Origin: Pseudomonadota bacterium
GTDB lineage: Bacteria > Desulfobacterota > Desulfobacteria > Desulfobacterales > Desulfobacteraceae
Assembly: GCA_018816605.1 (NCBI GenBank)
Contig: JAHIVS010000660.1
Coordinates: 1 to 28,656, forward strand
Direction of reading: 5' to 3'
Length of the DNA: 28,656 nt
Below are positions 16,190-24,840 of this stretch, piece after piece. Each line of letters starts with the position of its first letter. Position 1 is the first letter of the stretch. Below the pieces are notes generated by a model. It did not search any database. It was not told the DNA's origin and worked only from the letters and a program-made list of their open reading frames with translations. Position numbers and translations under genes: made by a program.

Positions 16190-16639
16190 ATGATGGAAAA
16201 CACAATGGAAACAGCTTCAGCAGACAATGCCTTTTCTACTTTTCATCTGGGCGCCTCCCTTTTCGGTATCAATCGTCTGGAGATACAAGAAATTAACAAA
16301 AACGTTGAGATCACACAGGTTCCGCACCCATCGGATTATATAAAAGGCATCATAAACTTAAGGGGCCAGATTGTCACCATCATTGATCTGGGAAGGAAAC
16401 TGGGCCTGAATCCTGTGCGAAAGCATACGGACAATAAAAATATCATCGTTCATTCAGAAAATGAACATATCGGCCTGCTGGTGGATGCCATCCATGATGT
16501 GGTTCATGCCACACCCCATGACATTGAACCGGCACCCTCCAATATTGGCGAGATTAAAGGCAAATATCTTCAAGGTGTCCTGAAAAATGAAAATCACCTG
16601 ATCGGCATCTTGAACACGACCGAAATATTGAAGGATTAA
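16190..16639 (+). CDS. cheW: CheW-like chemotaxis coupling protein
   Basis: A 149-residue single CheW domain that links chemoreceptors to CheA-type proteins. The typical order is visible: STFHLGASLFGINRLEIQEI, ITQVPHPSDYIKGIINLRGQ, TIIDLGRKLGL, HIGLLVDAIHDVV and ILNTTEIL. It lies 45 bases after the CheA-like gene and 43 before a histidine kinase gene, so it is an operon member. AAGGAAAA is the ribosome site. ATG 16190 is followed directly by a second ATG, and either could be used. Confidence 0.93.
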   Translation: MMENTMETASADNAFSTFHLGASLFGINRLEIQEINKNVEITQVPHPSDYIKGIINLRGQIVTIIDLGRKLGLNPVRKHTDNKNIIVHSENEHIGLLVDAIHDVVHATPHDIEPAPSNIGEIKGKYLQGVLKNENHLIGILNTTEILKD

Positions 16640-16682
16640 CCCCCAATCTCCATTGATTTGAAACCAGGGATACCTAACAAAT

Positions 16683-18371
16683 ATGACCATAAAATATAAA
16701 TTATTTTTGCCCTATGCAATTGTCTCGCTGGTTATTTTTTCCTTGAGTTTTGCTCTGTTTTTTTTCCAGGTAAAAAAAAGCCTGACCCATCAGATAAGGG
16801 AAGAATTGGCCCAATTCAACCAGATGATTACCGACATGGTGGAAACAGCTGAAACCATCTCCGTCAAGAACCAGTTACGAAAGATTGCCGAAAAGAATCG
16901 GGAAGTTTCTGTGCCCCTGTTTGAAATGCAGAAATGCTTCTGGCTGATACTGATTGTGAGCCTGTTGATTTTAGGAGTGGTCACCCTGGGTGTCAGTGCC
17001 TCCATTACCAAACCATTGAATGTTCTCATCCATCGATTTGAGAAAGGTGCCAGAGGGGATTGGTCTTTCCGGATGGACGACACCAGAGGGGATGAAATTG
17101 GCAAATTATCCACCAGTTTCAACCTGTTCATGACCCAATTGGACACCTTCCAAAAAGAACTGACCGCTGAAAACAGGGTTCGAAAAGAAACAGAGACTGC
17201 GTTGCGTAACCTGGAAAATTATCTGTCGAACATTATCAATTCCATGCCCTCCTTGTTGATTGGGGTGGATAACCAGATGAAAGTGACCCAGTGGAACCGC
17301 CAGGCAGAAATAACAACAGGGATATCCATGGCAGATGCCCACAACCGATTTCTTCCGGAGGTGTTTCCCCGGATCCGCCCGCACTTGCAAAAGGTGCAGG
17401 AAAGCTTAAAAGAAAAAGAGATTCAATATATTGTAAAATCACCCTTCCTTACCCAGGACGCCAAAACCCATTACGAAGATATGACCCTCTATCCGCTAAC
17501 GGCCAATGGGGGTGAGGGGGCTGTCATCCGCATTGATGATGTGAGTAAAAACGTGTGGATGGAAGAGGCCATAATTCAGAATGAAAAAATGCGTTCCATG
17601 GGCGGACTTGCTGCAGGAATGGCCCATGAGATTAACAACCCTTTGGCAGGCATCATTCAAAATGCAGCTCTGCTATCCAATCGCCTGACCAGCAAAACCA
17701 TTCCGGCCAATGTAAAAGCGGCTGAAGAAGCCGGAACCACAATGGCTTCCATTCAAAACTTCATGGCAGCGCGAAATATCTTTTCCATGATTGAAGCCAT
17801 AACCGGGTCTGCCATGCGGATGGCCTCCATTGTGGAAAACATGCTCAGTTTTTCCAGAAAAAGTGATGATTCCTTTTCCGAAAATAATCTGACAGCACTG
17901 ATGGATAAAACCCTGAAACTTGCAGAAACTGATTTTAATTTAAAAAAGCATTTTGACTTTAAATCCATTGCCATTGAGAAACAGTATGAAAAGGGATTGC
18001 CCATGGTTGCCTGTGACGGAGGCAAACTCCAGCAGGTTCTGTTGAATATTTTGAATAACGGGGCCCAGGCGATGTGTGAAAAAGAGCTGCCAGGCAATCG
18101 AAAGCCACGATTTATCCTCAGACTTTGCAAAGGAATCCTTCCGAATCGGGTGGACGTGGAAATTCAGGACAATGGGCCTGGTATGGACGAAGAAACGCGC
18201 AAAAAAATATTTGAGCCCTTTTTTACGACAAAGCCTTCGGGCATGGGGACCGGCCTCGGATTATCTGTTTCCTATTTCATTATAACCAAACACCATGGGG
18301 GAACAATGGATGTCATTTCCCAGCCGGGTAAGGGAACAACCTTTATCATCGGTTTGCCGTGTTGCCGCTGA
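16683..18371 (+). CDS. HAMP-PAS histidine kinase at end of chemosensory operon
   Basis: A 562-residue membrane kinase. TM1 is at ~8-29 and TM2 at ~84-107, with only about 55 residues between them, too short for a normal ligand domain. HAMP (~108-160) and PAS (~180-290; [20 protein letters not shown]) follow. The HisKA H-box [12 protein letters not shown] has His315, and a long helical insert follows it. The HATPase has [21 protein letters not shown] and [14 protein letters not shown], all intact. It has no receiver of its own, and no response regulator lies beside it. Its position right after CheW suggests it takes its input from, or replaces the kinase of, the receptor array (inference). The ribosome site is weak, perhaps implying translational coupling. 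Confidence 0.9.
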   Translation: MTIKYKLFLPYAIVSLVIFSLSFALFFFQVKKSLTHQIREELAQFNQMITDMVETAETISVKNQLRKIAEKNREVSVPLFEMQKCFWLILIVSLLILGVVTLGVSASITKPLNVLIHRFEKGARGDWSFRMDDTRGDEIGKLSTSFNLFMTQLDTFQKELTAENRVRKETETALRNLENYLSNIINSMPSLLIGVDNQMKVTQWNRQAEITTGISMADAHNRFLPEVFPRIRPHLQKVQESLKEKEIQYIVKSPFLTQDAKTHYEDMTLYPLTANGGEGAVIRIDDVSKNVWMEEAIIQNEKMRSMGGLAAGMAHEINNPLAGIIQNAALLSNRLTSKTIPANVKAAEEAGTTMASIQNFMAARNIFSMIEAITGSAMRMASIVENMLSFSRKSDDSFSENNLTALMDKTLKLAETDFNLKKHFDFKSIAIEKQYEKGLPMVACDGGKLQQVLLNILNNGAQAMCEKELPGNRKPRFILRLCKGILPNRVDVEIQDNGPGMDEETRKKIFEPFFTTKPSGMGTGLGLSVSYFIITKHHGGTMDVISQPGKGTTFIIGLPCCR

Positions 18372-18459
18372 CACATATTGACCCGGATCAAAGAATCTGC
18401 TATCCCTCTTAAGAGAGGCCAAACACCAAATCTCTTAGGGAAAGGGGTATTTTCAACCC

Positions 18460-19245
18460 ATGGACACCCTGGACAAACGATACAAAGCCTACCGTGATAT
18501 CCTGAAAGAAGAGCTTGTTCCGGCAATGGGCTGTACTGAACCCATTGCCATTGCATTTGCTGCCGCACGGGCGCGACAGGTCCTGGGACGGCTGCCGGAC
18601 CGGGTACTGATTGAAGCCAGTGACAATATCATCAAAAATGTTAAAAGCGTCGTGGTTCCCAATACCGGCAATCTCAAAGGAATTGAAGCTTCGGCGGCAG
18701 CCGGATCCGACGCCAGAATGAGCGGGTGTGAGCTTCCGGTTGTGATCGTTTCTGGCAGCGGCAATCAGGGGATTGCAGCTTCGGTGCCCGTGATCGAATA
18801 TGCAACGGCCTTGGGCGTTGAACAGGAAATATTGTTCAGGGCCTTGCTGGTGTCCAACCTTATTACCATACACCAGAAAACAGGAATCGGCAGATTGTCC
18901 GCATATTGCGGCGCTGTCAGCGCAGGCATAGGTGCCGGTGCCGGAATCACCTGGCTCCATGGCGGCCGGTTTAAGGAGGTTGCCCATACCATCGTAAATG
19001 CCCTGGCCATTGTATCGGGTATCATCTGCGATGGTGCAAAACCCTCCTGTGCGGCAAAAATAGCCGCTTCCATTGATGCGGGCATTCTAGGGTTCCATAT
19101 GTACCAGAAAGGACAGCCATTTTACGGCGGAGACGGGATCGGAACCAACGGGGTGGAAAATACCATCGCCAACATCGGCAGGCTCGGCCGTGACGGAATG
19201 CGCGAAACGGATAAAGAGATCATACGGATAATGATAGGAGAGTGA
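18460..19245 (+). CDS. L-cysteine desulfidase / UPF0597 family protein with internal deletion
   Basis: The family cleaves L-cysteine to sulfide, ammonia and pyruvate with a [4Fe-4S] cluster, and members are about 400-435 residues long. This one has 261. The N-terminus (PAMGCTEPIAIAF, Cys25) and C-terminal half (SGSGNQGIAASVPVI; SAYCGAVSAG, Cys150; IICDGAKPSC, Cys190) are well conserved. The Cys150 to Cys190 spacing of 40 equals that recalled for the M. jannaschii enzyme (282, 322). About 130-165 residues are missing between KGIEA and SAAAGSDARMSGC (residues ~75-80), with the frame kept. All three cluster ligands remain, but the lost middle probably abolishes activity, unless this is a minimal variant. 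A terminator follows the stop. Confidence 0.75.
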   Translation: MDTLDKRYKAYRDILKEELVPAMGCTEPIAIAFAAARARQVLGRLPDRVLIEASDNIIKNVKSVVVPNTGNLKGIEASAAAGSDARMSGCELPVVIVSGSGNQGIAASVPVIEYATALGVEQEILFRALLVSNLITIHQKTGIGRLSAYCGAVSAGIGAGAGITWLHGGRFKEVAHTIVNALAIVSGIICDGAKPSCAAKIAASIDAGILGFHMYQKGQPFYGGDGIGTNGVENTIANIGRLGRDGMRETDKEIIRIMIGE

Positions 19246-19249
19246 TCCT

Positions 19250-19590
19250 TTTCTTCTCCTAAGCCCTGCCGGGCTTTTTCCCTGCAAAGGACAAAGGCCT
19301 TTACAGACCGCTCAATATCGGCGGTTGTGGTGACCCAGTCAGAAAGACTGACCCGGATCACCGGCGGGTTCTTCCACAGGCCCCCCTGCACCTCCAATCT
19401 CCGATGTCTGGATTTGGTCCAGGGTCTTTTGGGTTTCTTCCGGCGTGTTACAGGCCACAAGCTCCTGGTTAAAAACCACCTGATTTAAAATTTGAAACCC
19501 GTGTGCCGAAAGTTTCCCGGAAAAAAGGAAAACGGTCTGAATTCACATTCCCAGCCTGGGCAATGACCAGGCCGACCCCATCTAACCTTG
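19250..19590 (-). pseudogene. Remnant of a group II PLP-dependent decarboxylase
   Basis: Three pieces of one family occur in order on the minus strand but in shifted frames. LDGVGLVIAQAGNVNS (near 19585-19540) is the PLP-domain QAGNVN motif. HGFQILNQVVFNQELVACNT (near 19505-19450) is the start of the C-terminal domain. GGLWKNPPVIRVSLSDWVTT (near 19390-19330) is followed by ADIERSVKAF at the end. About 170 residues between the first two pieces, including the PLP lysine, are missing. A frameshift at a GGGGGG run separates the last two. Intact relatives act on glutamate, aspartate or aromatic amino acids. The remnant is tail to tail with the deleted desulfidase gene. Confidence 0.7.
19261..19279 (+). 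terminator. Rho-independent terminator after desulfidase-like gene
   Basis: AAGCCC-TGCC-GGGCTT is followed by three more T residues, 15 bases after the stop codon. The stem is short but GC-rich. It overlaps the end of the decarboxylase remnant on the other strand. Confidence 0.65.
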
Positions 19591-19692
19591 GGCAATTGCT
19601 CAATTAGCATATGGCGGTTATCAACACCATTACTTCCTATCCCATGCTAGATCCCAGGTAATTTTGTACCCCCTGTTCCGAGCCGCTCAGCT

Positions 19693-19752
19693 AAAACATA
19701 GTTTTCTTTTTGACAAATAATTAAAACTATGATTTATCTGTTCCAAGGAACA
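19693..19752 (+). promoter_or_regulatory. Promoter/operator region of the MaoC-acyl-CoA synthetase-TetR operon
   Basis: TTGACA (19710-19715) is a consensus -35; TTATCT (19734-19739) is a fair -10 at 18-base spacing. Two related dyads flank the -35: AAAAC-ATA-GTTTT (19693-19705) and AAAAC-TAT-GATTT (19723-19735), with centres 30 bp apart. A separate palindrome TGTTCC-AA-GGAACA lies at 19739-19752, over the likely start site. Either could be bound by the TetR protein encoded as the third gene of the operon. Confidence 0.5.
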
Positions 19753-19802
19753 ATTCAAAACCGTGTGACCCGTAACACCTTTTTTTTGGAGTCGTAAACA
19801 CA

Positions 19803-20687
19803 ATGAAGCTGGACAGCAAGTTGGCCGGAACCCGGCTGAACCCTCATAATACCCAAATCACCTGGCGGGACACCACCAATTTTGCTGCGGCAATCCAGGA
19901 TGGCAACCCCCTGTATTTTGATGACAGGGCAAAACAGGAAATTTTTGCCCCCCCCACCTTTCCCGTGGCCGTTACCTGGCCCATCCTCAGCAATCTGGGA
20001 GACTTTATTGAATCAAATGACTTCCCCAAAGAGGTGCTGTTTACCCAGGTGCACTATACCGAACACCTCATTGTCCACCGGTTGATCCGGCCCGGGGATG
20101 CGTTGCGCCTTACCGGTCAGATCGCCGCCATTCTTCCCCACCGGGCAGGAACCCATGCCGTCATTAAGCTGGACGCCGCAGACGCAGAGAACAAGCCGGT
20201 CTTTACCGAATATATCGGGGCCATGCTCCGGGGGGTCGAATGCCTGGGGGAAAAGGGAAGACAACTCTTGCCCGCCCTTCCGGATTCCGATCCCAATGCC
20301 ACCCCGGTATGGACCTGCCCGATCCTGATCGATCCCTTACTCCCCTACGTCTATGACGGGTGTACCCATATTGAATTTCCCATTCACACCTCACCGAAAT
20401 TTGCGGAAAGTGTGGGACTGCCCGGAATTATCCTCCAGGGAACCGCCACCCTGGCCTGTGCCATCCGGGAACTGGTCAAACAGGAAGCCGGCTGCGATCC
20501 CACCAGGATTGAAGAGATGGGCTGCAAATTCACCGGCATGGTCAAACCGGGCACCTCCATTGAAATCTGCTGCCTTGGATACAAAGACCATCTTCACCAC
20601 CGGGATCTTTTTTTTGAAGTGCTCACTGCAGAAAACAAACGCGCCATCCGGTCCGGATACCTTAAAATAAAAAAGGAGTCACTATGA
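19803..20687 (+). CDS. MaoC-like double-hotdog dehydratase/hydratase
   Basis: The 294 residues have two hotdog folds in tandem, as in MaoC-type and FAS1-like dehydratases that hydrate enoyl-CoA or dehydrate hydroxyacyl-thioesters. The N-terminal half has FAAAIQDGNPLYFDDRAKQE, FAPPTFPVAVTWP and HYTEHLIVHRLIRPGDALRL. The C-terminal half has a GIILQGTATLACAIRELV helix and CKFTGMVKPGTSIEI. The N-terminal D-x-N-P motif is typical of the family. GGAG lies 8 bases before the ATG. The stop overlaps the next start as ATGA, which implies translational coupling with the acyl-CoA synthetase. The two probably act on the same acyl chain; the substrate is unknown. Confidence 0.85.
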   Translation: MKLDSKLAGTRLNPHNTQITWRDTTNFAAAIQDGNPLYFDDRAKQEIFAPPTFPVAVTWPILSNLGDFIESNDFPKEVLFTQVHYTEHLIVHRLIRPGDALRLTGQIAAILPHRAGTHAVIKLDAADAENKPVFTEYIGAMLRGVECLGEKGRQLLPALPDSDPNATPVWTCPILIDPLLPYVYDGCTHIEFPIHTSPKFAESVGLPGIILQGTATLACAIRELVKQEAGCDPTRIEEMGCKFTGMVKPGTSIEICCLGYKDHLHHRDLFFEVLTAENKRAIRSGYLKIKKESL

Positions 20688-22390
20688 ACACACGACTTGC
20701 CAGGGTGAACGATTATGTTGAAAAATGGGCACGGCAACGGCCGGACCATGTGGCCATGGTCCAGCACGAGGACAACCGGAGCCTTACCTACAAAAAATTT
20801 TTTTCCCTGATCGATTTTTTTGCCTTGAAACTGCTGGACATGGGCATCCAAAAAGGCGATCGGGTGGCCACCCAGCTGGTCCTGGTGCCCGAGCACCTGG
20901 TACTCATGTATGCCTGTTTTAAAATCGGGGCCATCATCGCCCCTCTGGATGTGCGGCTGACCGAGGCCGAAGTGATCAGAGACATCAACAAAATTGAGCC
21001 CCGGGCCTTTTTCTTTCTGGGCAATACACCGGTAAAAGATTTCAGAAAAATAGGGCAAGCCGTTCAAAAGGGATGTCCCTGTGTTGAACACCTGGTCCAG
21101 TTCACCCCGGATCCCAAACCCGGAGATATCATCGACAAGGCTGTCAGCATCACCGCCCTCATGGACAAAAAACGGCTGGTCTGGCTAAAGCTTGTTGATC
21201 TGTTCACAGGGCGCCTGAAAAAAGCCTATGAACAGGTGGAGACCAGGACTCCGGCCCTGATCATCTATACCACCGGCACCACAGGCGAGCCCAAGCCGGC
21301 GGTCCTTTGCCATGAGAACATCATCGTCCAGAACCAGGTTTTGGCAAGGGGCTTTGGCGAGGATGTGGGAAATCAACGCTTTGTATGCCTGGTAAACCTG
21401 CCCCCCAGCCATGTGGGCTGCGTAACCGAAACCTTTATGACCACCATGTACCTGGGCGGCAAGGCGGTCCTGCTTCGGATCTTTGACACAAAGGCCAGCC
21501 TTGAGGCAGTGGAACGCCACAAGGTTACGGTCATGGGCCAGATTCCCACCATGTTCCGCATGCTATGGAACCTGCCGGAATACACCTCCTTTGATCTGTC
21601 CAGCCTTGCGTTTGTGGCCTATGCCGGTGCTGCCGTCGATACCAAATTTTTAAAGAAACTGGCCACCATGGCCCCCAGGTTCGGCACCGGTCTCGGCATG
21701 ACGGAAAATGCCGGATTTGCCACCTTTACACCGCCGGGTATTTCCATGGAAGAGATGGCAGGACAGGTGGGACAGGCCTTTGACGACCTGGCAAAGGTCT
21801 CGGTGCGAAAGCCCATGCAAGCAGACGGATCAGCCGGAGAGGAGCTGCCGGACAATGAAGTGGGGGAAATCTGCTACCATCCGCCCATTGTGTTTCTAGG
21901 ATACTTTAATCAGCCCGGTGAGACAAAAAAAGCCGTGTCCACCGAAGGAATCCTTTATACCGGAGACCTGGGATATTTCAAACAGATGGAAGGGTATAAA
22001 GCCCTGTACCTGTCGGGCCGGAAAAAATTTATGATCAAGCAGAAAGGGTACAATGTCTTTCCCGGCGAGGTGGAAGACCATATTGCGGCCATGGAGGAAG
22101 TGGATGTGGTGGATGTGGTGGGCATGAAGCACTATCTGTTTGATGAAGGTATTTTTGCCTTTGTCCGGCCCAAACAAGGCTGTACACTTACCCCGGAAGC
22201 CGTCCTGGCCCATTGCAAGTCCATTGCCGCGTACAAAAGGCCTTTACATGTGGAAATCTGGCCGGCCGATGAAGCGTTCCCCCTGACCCGGAGCACCAAG
22301 GTGGACAAAATCAGCCTCATGGAAAAAGCCGGAACCATCCTAGAGAACCTAAGACAGCAGGGGAAATGGGATGCCGGACAAACCGAATAA
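20684..22390 (+). CDS. AMP-dependent acyl-CoA synthetase/ligase
   Basis: The 568-residue ANL-family enzyme activates a carboxylic acid with ATP to acyl-AMP and usually transfers it to CoA. The core motifs are present: phosphate-binding IIYTTGTTGEPKPA near 193, GLGMTENAGFATF near 336, ILYTGDLGYF, hinge LSGRKKFMIKQKGYNVFPGE, and the C-terminal Lys region LTRSTKVDKI. The A3 motif has GEPKPA rather than the usual GxPKG, a mild oddity. A fatty, aromatic or polyketide-type acid is possible. It overlaps the MaoC-like gene by 4 bases and the TetR gene by 20 bases, so all three are one operon. Confidence 0.92.
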   Translation: MNTRLARVNDYVEKWARQRPDHVAMVQHEDNRSLTYKKFFSLIDFFALKLLDMGIQKGDRVATQLVLVPEHLVLMYACFKIGAIIAPLDVRLTEAEVIRDINKIEPRAFFFLGNTPVKDFRKIGQAVQKGCPCVEHLVQFTPDPKPGDIIDKAVSITALMDKKRLVWLKLVDLFTGRLKKAYEQVETRTPALIIYTTGTTGEPKPAVLCHENIIVQNQVLARGFGEDVGNQRFVCLVNLPPSHVGCVTETFMTTMYLGGKAVLLRIFDTKASLEAVERHKVTVMGQIPTMFRMLWNLPEYTSFDLSSLAFVAYAGAAVDTKFLKKLATMAPRFGTGLGMTENAGFATFTPPGISMEEMAGQVGQAFDDLAKVSVRKPMQADGSAGEELPDNEVGEICYHPPIVFLGYFNQPGETKKAVSTEGILYTGDLGYFKQMEGYKALYLSGRKKFMIKQKGYNVFPGEVEDHIAAMEEVDVVDVVGMKHYLFDEGIFAFVRPKQGCTLTPEAVLAHCKSIAAYKRPLHVEIWPADEAFPLTRSTKVDKISLMEKAGTILENLRQQGKWDAGQTE

Positions 22391-22985
22391 AACCGGTCTT
22401 CAGATGCCGGACAAACTAAAAGAACGGCTCTACCCCGTGGTGCTGGACCTGTTTTCAAGCCAGGATTTCCACCGGGTCAATATCCGGGAAATCAGCCGCC
22501 AGAGCGGCATCAGCTCGGGCACCATCTACAAATATTTTTCCTCCAAAGAACAATTGATCTTTGGGATTCTGGATGAAAAAATCTCCCGGATCAGCCGGAC
22601 CGTGGCGGTTCATATTGCGGGCATGGACAATATCAGGGAAATTTTCAGGAAGGTATTCTGGGTGACCTTTGATTTTTATGACCAAAACCCCGGGCTTGCC
22701 GTGACCGCCTTTATAACGGTTCCCATGCGGACCTGGATGAAAGACAAGAGCTATTGCCGGAAAGATGACCTGTCCCTGCTGAAAAACCATATTAAAAGGG
22801 CCAGGGATAAGGGGGACATTGATCCGGCCCTCACCTTTTCCCAGATCATGGATGCCTATTACATGATCTGTCACCGGTATATCCACAATTGGTATTTTGA
22901 GGGCATGACCTGGAAACTGACTCAAAACTTTGACGGCTTCTTTACCCTGTTCTGGAAAATGATCGGCCCCCTGGCCAATGCCTAG
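22371..22985 (+). CDS. TetR/AcrR-family transcriptional regulator
   Basis: 204 residues with an N-terminal TetR HTH (about 20-60; NIREISRQSGISSGTIYKYF, then SSKEQLIFGIL) and an all-helical ligand-binding part rich in aromatic residues. It likely represses its own operon and senses an acyl-CoA or related compound (inference from context). The first ATG (22371) lies inside the synthetase gene. A second in-frame ATG at 22404, after the synthetase stop, gives a 193-residue protein of equally good length. The start regions are a 14-bp direct repeat of each other. The gene ends overlapping the convergent Lrp-type gene by 4 bases. Confidence 0.9.
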   Translation: MPDKPNKTGLQMPDKLKERLYPVVLDLFSSQDFHRVNIREISRQSGISSGTIYKYFSSKEQLIFGILDEKISRISRTVAVHIAGMDNIREIFRKVFWVTFDFYDQNPGLAVTAFITVPMRTWMKDKSYCRKDDLSLLKNHIKRARDKGDIDPALTFSQIMDAYYMICHRYIHNWYFEGMTWKLTQNFDGFFTLFWKMIGPLANA

Positions 22986-23446
22986 CGAAAGATAAGCGGT
23001 CGGGGCGTCTTCTTGTCCAAAGAGGAGAGGACTAGGGTGGTTTTGGTTCGGCCGAACGGGCTGAACCTTGCCACAAGCGCTTCCAGGTCCGCCACCGAAG
23101 CCACCACAACCTTGAGAATAAAAGCGCCCTCCCCGCTGATGTGATGACACTCCACCACATTTGGCAATTGGCCTGCCAGATTTTTTACCCGGTCGTAACC
23201 GGCAGCTGCCGTGTCCAGATGAACAAAGGCAATGATCGCTTCCCCCAGCAACTGCCCATTAATGGCGGCATGGTATCCTGAAATAATCCCGGCTTCTTCC
23301 AATTTACGGACCCGTTCGGTGACCGCTGGCGCCGAAAGCCCCACCACCCGTCCCAGTTCGCTATGGGAAATCCTTGCGTTTTTCATAAGTTCCCGGACAA
23401 TCTGTTTACCGATGGTGTCCAGCAGACGTTCAATTTTAAGGTCCAT
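22982..23446 (-). CDS. Lrp/AsnC-family transcriptional regulator
   Basis: Taking ATG 23446 gives 154 residues, the normal Lrp/AsnC size. AAAGGA lies 8 bases upstream of it. The longer frame from 23515 would add 23 Lys-rich residues of no family character. The HTH is at ~8-55 (ARISHSELGRVVGLSAPAVTERVRKLEEAGII), and the effector-binding RAM domain at ~65-145 includes VVECHHISGEGAFILKVVV. Such proteins sense amino acids and often control a divergent exporter gene. Here the divergent neighbour is a LysE-type exporter, 125 bases away, which fits that role well. Confidence 0.92.
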   Translation of the reverse strand: MDLKIERLLDTIGKQIVRELMKNARISHSELGRVVGLSAPAVTERVRKLEEAGIISGYHAAINGQLLGEAIIAFVHLDTAAAGYDRVKNLAGQLPNVVECHHISGEGAFILKVVVASVADLEALVARFSPFGRTKTTLVLSSLDKKTPRPLIFR

Positions 23447-23571
23447 GGAGGATTTTCCTTTAATTTTAAATTTTTTGCCCTTAAAAACCAGGACTTGACC
23501 CTGTACTTCTATCACGCGGACCGGGTAAACTATGCCCTGAAATTACCCAATTGATTCACGAGGAACTATAC

Positions 23572-24195
23572 ATGGTATTTGAATTTTTAATCAAGGGGAT
23601 TGTAATCGGCTTCTCCATTGCCGCACCCGTGGGGCCCATCGGAATTTTAACCATCCAGAGAAGCATAACTCACGGGACCTGGGCAGGGCTTGCCACGGGC
23701 ATGGGGGCGGCCACGGCAGATGCCCTTTACGGGTGCGTGGCAGGCTTTGGGCTTACCCTTATTTCCAGCTGGCTGCTGGAGATAAAGACCCCTGTTCTCC
23801 TTGGCGGCGGTCTGTTTTTATGCCATCTGGGCCTTTCGACCCTCAAACAGCCCGCCTCCCAAGGGCAAGGGGGAAACAATCCCATTTTCAAGGGATATTT
23901 AAACGCCTATTTATCCGCCTTCGTCCTGACCCTGACCAATCCCATGACCATCATGGCCTTTGTGGCCATTTTTGCAGGCCTGGGTCTTTCAGGCATGACA
24001 AAAGGGTATGCAGGAGCCTTCAGTCTGGTTACGGGCGTTTTTCTGGGCTCCTGCCTGTGGTGGGGCATCCTGACCTGGGGGGTGGGACAGCTCAAACAAA
24101 AACTGGATAAAAAGTTTCAGGCGATCATCAACCAGGGTGCCGGCATGGTGCTGCTGGGATTTGGCTTCTGGGCCCTGATCCGCCTGATACCATAA
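23572..24195 (+). CDS. LysE/RhtB-family amino acid exporter
   Basis: A 207-residue inner-membrane protein with about six spans. Family signs are IAAPVGPIGILTIQRSITHG near residue 18, the TGMGAATADALYG helix, and FVLTLTNPMTIMAFVAIFAG near 120. It probably exports an amino acid or similar metabolite. ATG 23572 is chosen because GAGGAA stands 7 bases before it; an in-frame ATG at 23551 lacks a ribosome site. The divergent Lrp-type regulator is its likely controller. The gene converges on an NT5C-type nucleotidase gene 36 bases away. Confidence 0.92.
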   Translation: MVFEFLIKGIVIGFSIAAPVGPIGILTIQRSITHGTWAGLATGMGAATADALYGCVAGFGLTLISSWLLEIKTPVLLGGGLFLCHLGLSTLKQPASQGQGGNNPIFKGYLNAYLSAFVLTLTNPMTIMAFVAIFAGLGLSGMTKGYAGAFSLVTGVFLGSCLWWGILTWGVGQLKQKLDKKFQAIINQGAGMVLLGFGFWALIRLIP

Positions 24196-24231
24196 CGGTC
24201 GGTCATGGAACCCCATTGTTTGGGATCGGGC

Positions 24232-24840
24232 TCATGGGAACTGTCGGCTGATCTCCTGCCAGGAAAAACACCGCACCACCTTTTCATGGTCCCCATCCCA
24301 GATGTTCCATGGCCGCTCATACAATGCCACCCTCACCTCCATGGTATTGGCAAGAAAAAGGGCCATTTCCAGGGAATCTTCCACGGCCAGGTCATAGGTT
24401 CGCGCACTTAATGCCTGTTTTGAAATGGCAAACCTGGGATCATTGCCCGGCCGATTGTACTTGTCAACCATGGTAAAGGCGTCAAAGGGAACTCCCTGCT
24501 TTTTCAGCCATGCCACAGACACCTCCTGGGCGGAGCTGGGGCGGCCGGTGACAATATCAATGTAATGGCCGGCACGGGCCCAGTCGACCAGGGTTTCAAC
24601 CGCACCTTCCACCGGCTCAAATGTGAAAAGAAACTCCGGCTGGTGAACCAAATCGAAAAAATACCGAAATTCATTGTCTGTCAGACCAAAAGAGGCTCTC
24701 AGGTCAAAGGTTACAATATCTTCAAATGCGGCTTGCTTCCCGAATTCACGTTCAACGATACCGACATAGGTCTCCGTGGTTTTGGACACCACGTCATCCA
24801 CATCCACATAAATTTTTTTACCAGGGGCATTTTCTCCCAC
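24232..24840 (-). CDS. NT5C-like HAD-superfamily 5'(3')-deoxyribonucleotidase
   Basis: 202 residues with HAD motifs. The catalytic DVDDVV near residue 13 (first Asp nucleophile), TGRPSS in motif II, and a late acidic VEDSLEMALFLAN (motif IV) match the NT5C type of pyrimidine deoxynucleotidase-like proteins. Bacterial members often have uncertain substrates. GTG 24840 is the start, supported by AAAGGAG about 10 bases upstream. Upstream on the same strand is only a receiver-domain remnant. Confidence 0.85.
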   Translation of the reverse strand: MGENAPGKKIYVDVDDVVSKTTETYVGIVEREFGKQAAFEDIVTFDLRASFGLTDNEFRYFFDLVHQPEFLFTFEPVEGAVETLVDWARAGHYIDIVTGRPSSAQEVSVAWLKKQGVPFDAFTMVDKYNRPGNDPRFAISKQALSARTYDLAVEDSLEMALFLANTMEVRVALYERPWNIWDGDHEKVVRCFSWQEISRQFP

